Positions 1 through 8,788 of a DNA stretch of 64,000 bases are shown in pieces. Below the pieces are notes generated by a model, which saw only the letters and a program-made list of their open reading frames with translations, had not been told where the DNA came from and searched no databases. Origin of the DNA: Actinomycetes bacterium. GTDB taxonomy: Bacteria > Actinomycetota > Actinomycetes > Mycobacteriales > Mycobacteriaceae. The stretch is taken from assembly GCA_029780675.1 (NCBI GenBank), contig JAKOYE010000119.1, positions 1 to 64,000 of the forward strand, given 5' to 3'. The translations under genes and the position numbers were made by a program. Within the stretch, counting starts at the first letter, position 1; every line of letters starts with the position of its first letter.

Positions 1-612
1 CCGCACCTGACGGCGGGTGGGCCGGTGGGCGGCGGCGATCCCCGCCTTTCGGCAGGCGGTCACGCCGCTGAGCGGCCGGGGGTCGGACGGCCAATCCTGT
101 TGCCCCGCAGCGTCGAACACCGCCGCGGCGTTGGCCGTCGCGCCGGTGGTGAAGCGGGTTTGGTACCGGATGCCGGTATGCCGTCCGGTCGCGTGAAATG
201 CCGCGGCCCACGCCTGGGTGACGGCGTAGTCGGGGGTGGTGGCGATCTCGCGGGTCATCCCGAAGGATGCGGCGGTCCGGGCGCAGCTGTTGGCCAGCCA
301 CCGCGAAGCCGGCACCCGCAGCATCGACACCGCAGTGCGGGCGGCAGCTTCGAAGCTGACCACGCCCAGATCGACCAACTCGTGGCCGAACCGCTCCCGC
401 AGCGCGGTCTCGACATCGGTCGCCAGGTAGCAGGTGCCGTGCGGCGGCAGCAGGTCGAAGCGCCCGGACAGGTCGGCGGAGAACCACCACGGCGAGCGGC
501 CGCGGGTGTGGGCGCGGTAGAGCGGGGTGTCGGGGCTTAGCCGGGAGCGGGGGAAGGCGTCGAGGTCCGCGGGCGGAGCACCGAGGGCGGGCCGTTGCCG
601 GGATCCGCTCAC
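1..612 (-). CDS. RES-domain toxin (MbcT-like), cut by window edge
   Basis: The reverse strand is open from a GTG at 612 to the window edge, giving 204 codons without the C-terminal end. The protein shows the RES signature in order: LYRAH around residue 33, FSADLSGRFD at 44-53, GTCYLA at 59-64 and an ALRERFG stretch with the conserved Glu near residue 73. In characterised members such as MbcT of M. tuberculosis, RES proteins are toxins that degrade NAD+. The GTG overlaps the stop of the upstream antitoxin gene by four bases (GTGA), the usual coupling in these operons. One oddity is that the position normally occupied by Ser in the late RES motif reads YQTR, so Thr may replace it. The toxin identity is well supported by motif plus partner; activity is inferred. 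Confidence 0.85.
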   Translation of the reverse strand, partial: MSGSRQRPALGAPPADLDAFPRSRLSPDTPLYRAHTRGRSPWWFSADLSGRFDLLPPHGTCYLATDVETALRERFGHELVDLGVVSFEAAARTAVSMLRVPASRWLANSCARTAASFGMTREIATTPDYAVTQAWAAAFHATGRHTGIRYQTRFTTGATANAAAVFDAAGQQDWPSDPRPLSGVTACRKAGIAAAHRPTRRQVR

Positions 613-1139
613 GCCCGCCAGCCGGCCGCCACCTGCCGGGCGGCCTCGAGCACCGGGGCGGTGTCGCCGCCGTCGCGCAGCCAGTCGGCGGGAGCGGCGC
701 CGTCGATCGCGTCGTTGGGAGCGCGCAGCCACAACGCCGCCATCCACGGGTCGCTGTCGCCGTCGGCGAGGACGGCCACCACCTCAGCCAGGCCGGGCAG
801 GGTGGCGCCATTATCGAGGAACTGCCAGGTGGGGTAGACAGCGGCGTCATCAGCGAGCGGGCAGCCGAGGATCGCGTGGCGGGCGGCGCGCTGGTGTACG
901 GCCTGGCGGGAGATGCCCAGCCAGCGGGCCAGCCCGGCGGTGTCGTAGAACGGTCCGGCGGCCTCGTCAAAGGGGTGCCCGAGTGGCAGGGCGGCGACCA
1001 TGGCGTCGGCGATGGCCTCCGGGTCGCCGAACGCTTCCGGGCCGACCTGATCTTCGGCGGCCTTGCGCAGCCGCGCCCGCACCTTCACGCTGACCGAGCG
1101 CAGAATCTGCTGCTCTAGTAAGGACAGATCCGTCACCAT
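609..1139 (-). CDS. Xre/MbcA/ParS-type antitoxin
   Basis: This 176-residue protein is the upstream partner of the RES toxin. It has a helix-turn-helix-like segment ([18 protein letters not shown], about residues 70-88). Its C-terminal segment has the WL..PN..IDG..PADWL..G layout typical of the antitoxin/toxin-binding domain (DUF2384 type). By family knowledge it binds the RES toxin, covers its active site and represses the operon. The start is ATG at 1139, preceded by a strong AGGAGG ribosome site. The stop overlaps the toxin start. At 176 residues it is longer than MbcA, with an extra N-terminal helical region of unknown role. Confidence 0.85.
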   Translation of the reverse strand: MVTDLSLLEQQILRSVSVKVRARLRKAAEDQVGPEAFGDPEAIADAMVAALPLGHPFDEAAGPFYDTAGLARWLGISRQAVHQRAARHAILGCPLADDAAVYPTWQFLDNGATLPGLAEVVAVLADGDSDPWMAALWLRAPNDAIDGAAPADWLRDGGDTAPVLEAARQVAAGWRA

Positions 1140-1150
1140 TCAGCCTCCTC

Positions 1151-1196
1151 GTGTCGTCAACCTTGTCAACATTGTATCGTCAAAGTCGTCAACGCG
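1151..1196 (-). promoter_or_regulatory. Probable promoter/operator of the RES-Xre operon
   Basis: Immediately upstream of the antitoxin gene, on the reverse strand, lie four closely spaced copies of a GTTGAC/TTGAC-like hexamer within about 45 bp. On the plus strand they read gtcgtcaac, ttgtcaac, cgtcaaa, gtcgtcaac. The stretch is locally AT-richer than its surroundings. Antitoxins of this family autoregulate, so repeated direct motifs here are a plausible operator, and TTGAC also resembles a -35 element. The assignment rests on repetition and position only. Confidence 0.45.
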
Positions 1197-1197
1197 G

Positions 1198-2492
1198 GTG
1201 ACGCTAGAGGCGCACGGGGAGCGGGGGCAGTGGGGTGGCGTTGAGCTTCGGGAAAGCTTCGCCGGCTACACCATCGTGAGCGTGCTGGGGTCGGGCGGCA
1301 TGGGCCAGGTCTATCTGGCCCAGCATCCTCGCCTGCCCCGTAGAGAGGCGCTGAAGATTCTGCGCCGGAGATCTCCACCGACGAGTCGTTCCGGCAGCGG
1401 TTCATCCGCGAGGTGGATTCGGTGGCCGTGCTCGACCACCCGCACATCGTCACCGTCTTCGACCGCGGCGACACCGACGGCCAGCTGTGGATCGCGACCC
1501 AGTACATCGACGGCGCCGATGCCGGGCAGCTGCTGGGGGAGCGCTATCCGGCCGGCATGCCCGTCGACGGGGTCGTCGCCATCACCACCGCGATCGCCGA
1601 GGCCCTCGACTACGCACATGGGCGCGGCATCCTGCACCGCGACGTCAAGCCCGCCAACATCCTGCTCGCGGCGCCGGACGACGAGGGCCAGCGCCGGGTG
1701 TACCTGGCCGACTTTGGCATCGCCCGCCCCATGGATGACCCCGCGGGGCTCACGGCAACGAACTTCACCGTCGGCACCGTTGCCTACGCGGCCCCAGAAC
1801 AGTTGATGGGCAACGACATTGACGGCAGCGCCGACCAGTACGCGCTGGCGGCGACCGCCTACCACCTGCTCGCCGGGACGCCGCTCTACCCCGACTCCAA
1901 CCCGGTCGCGGTGATCAGTCGGCACCTGGCCGAGCCGCCGCCGACGCTTTCGAGCGTCCGCGCCGACCTGGCAACCCTCGACGCGGTGTTCTCAAAGGCG
2001 CTGACGAAGAAGCCGGGCGATCGCTTCCCGACATGCCGCGACTTCGCCCGCGCCCTCACCGCAGCCATTGGTAAACCCGGCAGAAGGTTTTCGTATTCGC
2101 CAACGGCACCAACGCTGCAGGCGCCCATCCCGATCATCCGGACCGCGGCGGCCCGAACCGCTCGTCGTTCCCCAGCCCGAGCGATACTGGTGACGGGGGT
2201 CCTGGCAGGTCTCTTGGCGGAAGCTGCCCTCCTGTGGAGCCCATGGGCTCAACGCGACGCGGCCACAGCGCCGACGACCCCCATCCCCGCGGCGCCGCCG
2301 GTCACCACCACACCAATCCCATCGAGCGCTACACCGCTGACTCCATCGACGACTCCGTCACCGAGCGCTACCAGCCGTCCAGCGTATTTGGGCCTTTCAG
2401 CACCACCGAGTGTGCTTGCAGGGGTTCAGGCTGGGCAGGTTCGGATTCGGCCAGTTGATGTTGGGCGGGTTGACCGTCGTGTTCCCCGGTGA
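1198..2492 (+). pseudogene. Ser/Thr protein kinase (PknD-like), frameshifted
   Basis: The first part, read from GTG 1198, encodes the glycine-rich loop [12 protein letters not shown] and the lysine segment ALKIL. Near 1360 the homology jumps frame and continues with [28 protein letters not shown]. After that come the catalytic loop [11 protein letters not shown] (DFGIAR), the APE motif and a transmembrane helix (ILVTGVLAGLLAEAALL), followed by a Pro/Thr/Ser-rich outer stretch. Each part is canonical for actinobacterial membrane kinases, but no single frame contains both the ATP loop and the catalytic loop. The extracellular sensor domain after the linker is absent or unrecognisable. A one-base change near 1360 explains the split. 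It is either a pseudogene or a sequencing error; the two other broken genes nearby favour decay. Confidence 0.75.
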
Positions 2493-2861
2493 GGCGACGA
2501 CGGGCGCGGGGGCCGGTGGAGCTGCGCAGGGCGCACCCGCGCCGCTGTCGACGAAGAGGGTGACCTTCACCCCATCCGCCCGCAGCGGCGTGCCGGCGGG
2601 TGGTTCTGTGCGGGCGATGGGCAGGCTGCCCGCCGGAGTCTCTGTGCAAGTGACCGGCCCGTAGTTCTGAAGATCGACATGGGCGATGATCCCCAGCGCG
2701 GCGATGGCGGCGGAACGAACGTGACCGTCATATCCCCGGAGTCGATGGCAACGGCCAGCGTCTCCGGTGCCCCGGCGATCGACGCGGTAGCGCGGACCTG
2801 TGCGATGAACGGGACTGCGCGAGGCTGCCCGGGGTCGGTTCCACGCAGACGGGTTCTGCGC
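2493..2861. other. Gap with possible remnant of a secreted-protein gene
   Basis: No intact gene is visible between the kinase remnant and cas3. On the minus strand, across roughly 2400-2820, two frames carry protein-like fragments that would join after one frameshift. One contains ATASIAGAPETLAVAIDSG. The other contains PPAGTPLRADGVKVTLFVDSG-type sequence, reminiscent of a PASTA-like repeat, followed by a Pro/Asn-rich tail. There is no convincing start or ribosome site. It may be the relic of a small secreted protein disrupted when the CRISPR locus arrived or decayed; the interpretation is weak. Confidence 0.3.
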
Positions 2862-5669
2862 ATGGCATTTGACGTGCGAGCAGTGCCGCTGCGCCGCCAC
2901 GCACCATTCGCCTGGCAGCACCGATTGTTGGACCACCTGATCGAGACCTGCTGCTGGCCCGGCCTCATCTCCGCCCCGACCGGATCGGGGAAGTCCAGCG
3001 TGGTCGAGGTTCACCTGTTCGCGTGCGCCTTGTACGCCTCGGGACGAATCCAACGGATGCCGCGCCGACTCGCCCTGGTCGTTAACCGCCGCGCACTGGT
3101 CGACAGTCAGGCGCAGCGTTCGGAGTCGATCCAGCAGGGACTTCACATCGCACCCCCGGAGTCGCTGCCGGGAAGGGTCGGCGCAGCGCTGCGGACACTG
3201 CGGAGCCAGCGCGATCCCCGGGGCGAGTCGTATCCCTTCGACATCGTTGACATGCGCGGGGGGATTCCTCCCCGCCGCGGCTGGGTCAACGACCCGGCCG
3301 CGTGCCAGATCATCACCGCGACGCCGGATATGTGGGGAAGCCGCGTGCTTTTCCGCGGCTACGGCACATCTCCGGGAGCTCGGCCCCGTCAGGCCGGCTT
3401 GCTGATGTACGACGCGGTGTTGGTTCTCGATGAGGCCCACCTGAACCGTCAGCTTCTGGCTACCGCCCGCCGGGCGGCCCATCTGGCCGCCGCGGGAGCA
3501 GAGGCAATCGGTGTTCCCGCCCTTCAAGTGGTCGCCACTACCGCCACTCCCGCCGGTGGTTCGAGCACAGACGATCCAGAACTGGGCATCGTCGCCGTCG
3601 AGGAGTCCGATTTCAGCGGGGGCGGGGGGACAATTGTCCGCCGGCTGACCGCTCCGAAACCTGTCCGCTACATCGGTGACCACAGCTGGCCCCCGGCGAG
3701 GTCGGGCGCGGACCGCGATCGCTACGTCGAAGTCCTGGTGGAGCAGACGCTGAAACAGCATGAGCGGTTCGGCCGCACGGTTGGCTGCCTCGTCAATACC
3801 GTCGCGCTGGCCGTGGAGATCACCAAACGGCTGCGGGCCGAGGGGCTGTGCACCGCGATGATCGTCGGCAGGATGCGGCCCTACGACCGCTCCGCGTTGC
3901 AGCAGCGTTGGCCGGGCCTGCTGACGATCAACGGCAACCCCGATGTCGATGTGTTGGTCGGCACCCAGACCCTCGAAGTCGGCGTCGACCTCGACTTCTC
4001 GGCCCTGGTGACGGAATTCGCCACCGCCCCGGCCATGGCCCAGCGGGTGGGCAGAACAAACAGGGTCGGTAAGGCCGCTGCCACCGAGGTGTGTGTGATC
4101 GGTCCCGGCCCCGACTCACCTCTACTGGGCGGGGATGGCGCTCCTCTGTCGAGGTTCGCGTTGATTCCCTACGCCGATGCCGGTGATACGGAGGCGCTCG
4201 CCCATCTCCGGCAAGCGTGGGACTGGCTGTGCCGCCGCCGGGACGACCCGATGGGGATGTCGCCCTGGGCGCTGTCCGCCGACCCTCCGCCCGATGAACA
4301 TTTGCGCCGCACACTGCTGCAACGGCTTGAACTGCACGACCTGTGGTTTCTGGCCCGCACCGGCAATGACCTCTTCGACGAGCCCGACCTCGAACTGTGG
4401 TTGCGTGACGACCTGGACCCCGACGACTCGATGTGCGGCGTGGTCGTGCGTAGCCATCTGCCCGGTGACAACTCGTCTGCGCTGGAACTACTGCGGGCCA
4501 CGGCGCCTACCTACGGTGAGGTCTATCCTGCCTCGCTGGCCGACACCCGAACGCTGCTGGAGTCCGTCCTCGATGCCCATGACGGACTGGCTCCACCACG
4601 GGCGTTCCGGGTCCGCGCAGGGGAGGTCGATCCTTTGGAAACGCCCCGCGACTTACGAAGCGGAGACACGGTGGTCTTCGACCTCGGCCACCACGTCTGC
4701 ACCTCCGGGGTGATCACCAGGGCACCGACCGAGGAGGGAACTGACGTCTACGAGGAGGCGGTCTCGCAGGACGGATCGGGGCGGGCTTTACGCTTCCTCG
4801 GCACTCGATCGGGTTGGGAGGCCGACCTTCTGGCGCAACTCGCCGATCTGGTCTCCGAATCGGAGGGCGAACCTGACGACGACGACATCATCGAACTGGT
4901 CTCATCCTTCCGGGACCAGGACCCGCGTGTCGAGTACCTCGACGCCGTCGATGATAACTCCCCTGGGACGTCGACGGCTGTGGAGATCAGTTACGGAGGA
5001 CTGGAAGACGTCTCGACACAATGGCTGGTGGTGGGACTAAGGCCCATCGCAGCGGTTGGCGATGCTACCCGCCAGGTGTGGACCTCCTCGCTGGCTCCGG
5101 TGCTGCTTGACGACCATAACGCCGCCGTAGCCGAACGGGCCGGGAACTTGGCCGACAGACTCGGCGTGCCTTCGTCGCTGCGCGAGACGCTCTTCAACGG
5201 CGGGTTGTTTCACGACGCGGGCAAGCGGGATGAGCGGTTTCAGAAGTTCACCCTCGGTAATCACGACACCGATCACGGCATCCTTGCTAAGAGCCACGAG
5301 CACTCGATCCGGCGGGTCCGCCGCCGAGGGAGTGGGGGGCTGCCCACCGGGTGGCGCCATGAGCAACTGTCGGCGGCGTTGGCTGCGGTGGAACTGGATC
5401 AGGACCCGCAGCGTGACCTCATCCTGCGATTGGTCGGCACCAGCCACGGCCGCGGTCGCCCGGCTTTCCCGCACACCGCCCGAGAGCTTCTTGATCCCGC
5501 TGTGGCCGAGGATGATCCGTTCGTGCGCTATGCCCGCAGGCTGTTCGATGATGGGGAATGGGACGAGATCATCGAATCGACCCAGCGCCGGTACGGGGTC
5601 TGGGCGTGTGCCTACTTGGAGGCGGTTCTGCGGGCGGCTGACAACCAGATCTCAATGGAGGGCCGGTGA
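2862..5669 (+). CDS. cas3: Cas3 helicase-nuclease, type I-G (helicase followed by C-terminal HD)
   Basis: At 935 residues this looks complete. The superfamily 2 helicase core comes first: APTGSGKSS at 38-46 (Walker A), LDEAH at 189-193, TTATP at 226-230, TLEVGVDLDF near 370-379 and QRVGRTNR at 394-401. The HD nuclease motif HDAGK follows near residues 784-788, with later His residues in HEHS and SHGRGRP. A helicase-then-HD order is characteristic of type I-G (I-U, GSU0051-like) Cas3, whereas other type I systems place HD first. The enzyme would unwind and cut DNA marked by Cascade. ATG 2862 is preferred because homology starts at FDVRAVPL; an upstream in-frame ATG at 2679 would add 61 unrelated residues. 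The gene overlaps csb3 by four bases. Confidence 0.9.
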   Translation: MAFDVRAVPLRRHAPFAWQHRLLDHLIETCCWPGLISAPTGSGKSSVVEVHLFACALYASGRIQRMPRRLALVVNRRALVDSQAQRSESIQQGLHIAPPESLPGRVGAALRTLRSQRDPRGESYPFDIVDMRGGIPPRRGWVNDPAACQIITATPDMWGSRVLFRGYGTSPGARPRQAGLLMYDAVLVLDEAHLNRQLLATARRAAHLAAAGAEAIGVPALQVVATTATPAGGSSTDDPELGIVAVEESDFSGGGGTIVRRLTAPKPVRYIGDHSWPPARSGADRDRYVEVLVEQTLKQHERFGRTVGCLVNTVALAVEITKRLRAEGLCTAMIVGRMRPYDRSALQQRWPGLLTINGNPDVDVLVGTQTLEVGVDLDFSALVTEFATAPAMAQRVGRTNRVGKAAATEVCVIGPGPDSPLLGGDGAPLSRFALIPYADAGDTEALAHLRQAWDWLCRRRDDPMGMSPWALSADPPPDEHLRRTLLQRLELHDLWFLARTGNDLFDEPDLELWLRDDLDPDDSMCGVVVRSHLPGDNSSALELLRATAPTYGEVYPASLADTRTLLESVLDAHDGLAPPRAFRVRAGEVDPLETPRDLRSGDTVVFDLGHHVCTSGVITRAPTEEGTDVYEEAVSQDGSGRALRFLGTRSGWEADLLAQLADLVSESEGEPDDDDIIELVSSFRDQDPRVEYLDAVDDNSPGTSTAVEISYGGLEDVSTQWLVVGLRPIAAVGDATRQVWTSSLAPVLLDDHNAAVAERAGNLADRLGVPSSLRETLFNGGLFHDAGKRDERFQKFTLGNHDTDHGILAKSHEHSIRRVRRRGSGGLPTGWRHEQLSAALAAVELDQDPQRDLILRLVGTSHGRGRPAFPHTARELLDPAVAEDDPFVRYARRLFDDGEWDEIIESTQRRYGVWACAYLEAVLRAADNQISMEGR

Positions 5670-6734
5670 CAGTCTTCGTCCCAGCGGGGGCGGCAACGAG
5701 TGCGCTGACCCACTTCGCCCTTTACGGACTGGCCGCCATCCTCGAGGACGAGAACGGGCAGTCGGTGCGGCTGTGCTGGACTGACGAGGCCGACCCGAAA
5801 CCGCAGCTCGACGCCGAGTTGGAGCCCGGCGAGGTCGCGGCCGCGGTTCACCGGCACGCGACCCGGTGCGCGTCTCCGGAAAGTTGGCTGGGCGTGAGGT
5901 TCGACGCAGGTGACAGACACTTGGCGGCGTTCAGCCCCCGAGTCGCCACACCGTCGACCCCGTCGGCGTGGCATCACCTCCAGGAAACCCGCCATGCCGG
6001 TCTGGACGCCGTCGCCGCGGCGGGCAGCGAACTCGACCTTCGAATGATCGGCGCACTGGGAGAGCCCGCCTACTGGCCGCTCGAACACAAATCCACCAGA
6101 GGTGTTGCGAAAAGCGAGGACAAGAGCGACGGCGGGGCAAGCCGATGGGAGATGAAGACCCGTAACCGGGGAGCGGAGTTCGTCGGGAACCGTCTTCTGC
6201 CGCTGGCCCATGTAGTGGCGAGCCGCACGATCGACGGGGTCCGCTCGGGGCTGGTTGGCCAGACGATCAGAGACGAAGCTGGCAACGACAAGCCCGATTC
6301 GCGTAGCGGGACCGGCTTCACCCGACCCGGGCCGGGTCGACAACGCGCTGGCGTGGTGCGCCCTCTGGGGCATCAGTCAATTCCCTGTTGTTCACCACAA
6401 CGGAGCGCAGTCCACCACTGCTGGGACATACGTGCCTGCGCGACGCCCGTACCCCACTTTCGTTTTCCTGCCGGTACCAACACGACTCATCACGCTGTCG
6501 CGCTTGCGGAGCATCCTCGCTTCGCGTCAGCTGCAGCTCGCGGCGACGACCACTGATTCATCCGACCCACTTGATGTGATCTCCGCCGAAGCTGCACGAA
6601 GGTGGCTGACCGAGCGATCGATCCGAGCCCTGATGCGATTTCCGCTCTACGCTTCCGAGACCAAAGTGCCCGAGCGGAAGATCCTCGATGGTTCCGTCGT
6701 TACGCTGACCAACTCGGCGTCACCTTGGAACTGA
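5666..6734 (+). pseudogene. csb3: Csb3-like Cas8 large subunit (type I-G), frameshifted
   Basis: The gene starts with GTG 5666 overlapping the cas3 stop. The first 220-odd codons include HFALYGLAAILED, a segment ALGEPAYWPLE and the stretch SRWEMKTRNRGAEFVGNR, which I associate with Csb3/GSU0052-type proteins. At about 6334-6336 homology passes to the next frame, continuing VDNALAWCALWGISQFPVV and later FVFLPVPTRL to a stop at 6732. Removing one G from the ggg at 6334-6336 restores a continuous protein of about 355 residues, the expected length. In type I-G this subunit is thought to act as the large (Cas8-like) subunit of Cascade. The family call comes from memory of the motifs and gene order; the frameshift is seen directly. 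Confidence 0.65.
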
Positions 6735-8294
6735 TCCCGATCAGCCTGGTTGCGCATCACGCCTTCTGCCCCAGGCGCGCATGGCTGGAAGCCGCTGGAG
6801 AGAAGGCCGATTCTTACGCGATGACAGCCGGTTCCCTGGCGCACGTCGCGACGGACGACGTCTCCACATCGCGCGGCGGACAGCATCGGGCGATAGACGT
6901 GGCCCACCGTGAATTGGGGATCATCGGTCGGGTCGACACGGTCGAGTCCCATGACGGCCGACTGGAGGTCGTCGAGTACAAGGCGACGCCCGTTCGTCGC
7001 AAAGCCGAACTCGCCCAACCCATGCGGACGCAGCTGGCACTGCAGAGAGTCTGCCTGGCGGATATGGGTTACGAGGTATCTGGATGCTCGGTTTACTTCA
7101 CCACGCACCGCCGCAGTGTGCCGGTCGATCTCGACAGCGCGGACGCCCAGAACGCCAACGAAGAGGTGGAACTGACCAGGAAGACAGTGCAGTCCCCGAC
7201 TGCGCCGCAACCGCTGTTCGACGATCCTCGATGTTCGGGATGCTCTCATGCGGGAGTTTGCCTTCCGGAGGAACAGGCGCAGCAACCTGTCCGTCGGCGG
7301 ATTCACGCCGCCGATCCTGACGGTGGGATCGTCCACCTCGCAACAGCCGGCAGTCGGGCCTACATCCGCTCTGGGCGTCTCCGGGTATCGCTGCGGGGTG
7401 AAGAGCTGGATTCCGTGCCTCTCGAACAGGTCGCCGGGCTGGTTGTCCACGGAATCATTGACTTGTCGAGCGCTCTCATGCGCGAGCTGTTGTGGCGCAG
7501 CGTGACAATCGTCTGGAGTTCAGGAACCGGTCGCACCATCGGGTGGAGTCACACGGCTGGTACGCCCAACGGGTCAGTCAGAGTGCGGCAGCATCAGGCC
7601 TCCGCCGAGGGACGGGTAGAGCTTGCGCGTTCATTCATCGCCGCCAAGATCGCCGGCCAGGCAACGCTTCTGCGCCGCAATTTAAGCGTGCCGAACGCCG
7701 TGTCTTAGGAAACTGCAACGCAAGGCACACGAAGCGGAGCGTGTTGATGCCCTTACTGGAATAGAGGGCGAGGCGGCCGCCCTATATTTCGCTGGCTTGC
7801 CGACAATGCTGCGCCACCCTCAGGGGGATTCGTTTCTCGTAGGCTGGACCGGCAGGACGGGCCGAGGAGCATTCGATCCCCTCAACGTCTGTTTGAACTT
7901 CATCTACGGCGTGATCACCGCTGAAGTCATCCGCGCGATCGCTGCGTGCGGCCTCGATCCCCATGCCGGTTTCCTGCACAGCAGTTCCCGCAACAAGCCC
8001 GCCCTTGCCCTCGACCTCATGGAAGAGTTTCGGGCTCCGCTTGGTGACGCGGTGGTGCTTTCCGCAGTCAACAACCGTGAGATCACCGAACGCGACTTCA
8101 GCTCGGCGTTGGGAACTTTTCGCCTGCGGGACTCCGGCCGACGGGCGCTTCTGTCTGCTTACGAGCGGCGGATTGAGACGCAGTTCACCCACCCCGTCTT
8201 CAGATACAAAATCACCTGGAGAAGGGCCGTCGAGGTGCAGGCTCGCATGGTCCTCGGGTATCTGGACGGAAGCCACAGGCATACCGTGGCATGA
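6725..8294 (+). pseudogene. cas4/cas1: Cas4-Cas1 fusion (type I-G adaptation), frameshifted in Cas1
   Basis: The Cas4 part carries FCPRRAW, GSLAH, GRVDTVE, EYKAT and a C-terminal cysteine cluster CSGCSHAGVC, matching a RecB-like nuclease with an iron-sulfur cluster. It runs directly into the beta-rich N-terminal domain of Cas1. The reading frame ends at a TAG at 7706, and the rest of Cas1 continues in the next frame: LRKLQRKAHEAERVDAL, GIEGEAAALYF, LDPHAGFLH and ALALDLMEEF, which carry the Glu, His and acidic metal ligands. Deleting one T near 7703-7706 restores a full-length fusion. As it stands no Cas1 nuclease can be made. The start is uncertain: TTG 6725 places it at the csb3 end, while GTG 6602 would overlap csb3 by over 100 bp. 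Confidence 0.85.
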
Positions 8295-8301
8295 CGACAA
8301 G

Positions 8302-8604
8302 ATGAGCCGCCGCGATCTGACAAGGGTTCTGATCGCCTATGACATCCCCGATGACCGGCGGCGCGCGCAACTCGCCAAGTGCCTTCAACGGCATGGTGAC
8401 CGTGTTCAGTTCAGCGTATTCATCGTTGACGCGAGTCCCTCGAGGATCTTGCGACTGCGGCACGAAGTCGCCTCCATGATCGTCATGTCCGAGGATTCGG
8501 TGTTGTTCTGCGATCTGGGTCTGACTCGCGACTCGGATTCCTCGCGGTTTGCTTTCGTCGGCCGGTCAAGGACCACCGCTGGGGGAACGTCGAGGATCAT
8601 TTGA
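8302..8604 (+). CDS. cas2: Cas2 adaptation protein
   Basis: This 100-residue protein has the Cas2 fold signature RVLIAYDIPDDRRRAQLAKCLQRHGDRVQFSVFIVDA, including the Asp after the first beta strand. Cas2 dimers bridge two Cas1 dimers during spacer integration. The ATG at 8302 lies seven bases after the Cas1 stop, and the frame is intact. With cas1 broken, Cas2 has no active partner in this locus. The last residues after FCDLGLTRD are variable, as is usual in the family. Confidence 0.9.
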   Translation: MSRRDLTRVLIAYDIPDDRRRAQLAKCLQRHGDRVQFSVFIVDASPSRILRLRHEVASMIVMSEDSVLFCDLGLTRDSDSSRFAFVGRSRTTAGGTSRII

Positions 8605-8788
8605 CCAACGATGAGCGAGAACCCCGGAGCGACGGACTCAACCGGCCGCCCTCGCGGTGTCTGAGTGCTGGTGGGGCGCATTCTTGCTACCGGCGAGCCA
8701 GAACGACGACATTGCTCAACCAGCGCTTGATCCACTTCTCGCGCTCAGCGACGAAAGCGCTGCTCAGGAACGTATGATCAGGCGGTCG
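8605..8788 (+). promoter_or_regulatory. Probable CRISPR leader region
   Basis: About 184 bases between the cas2 stop and the first repeat contain no gene. Position between adaptation genes and the array, plus the fact that the degenerate repeat is at the far end, suggests this is the leader from which the array is transcribed left to right. I see no clear -10/-35 pair. The segment is not strongly AT-rich, which is unusual for a leader, though common in GC-rich hosts. Confidence 0.45.

Noticed and set aside
2679..2861. Upstream in-frame ATG giving a 996-residue Cas3
   Set aside because: The extra 61 residues resemble no Cas3 N-terminus and lie over the minus-strand remnant; Cas3-like sequence begins at ATG 2862.
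2397..3761. 454-codon minus-strand frame under cas3
   Set aside because: Most of it is antisense to the conserved helicase domain; only the part left of 2820 has independent protein character.
6601..6610. Ten-base match (ggtggctgac) to the 3' end of tRNA-His, as a possible attachment site
   Set aside because: It is too short, lies inside csb3 coding sequence, and no integrase gene is present in the window.
6602..6724. GTG 6602 as start of the Cas4-Cas1 fusion
   Set aside because: It would overlap the csb3 3' end by over 100 bp, and the added residues do not resemble Cas4, which begins near LELIPISLVAHHAFCPRRAW.
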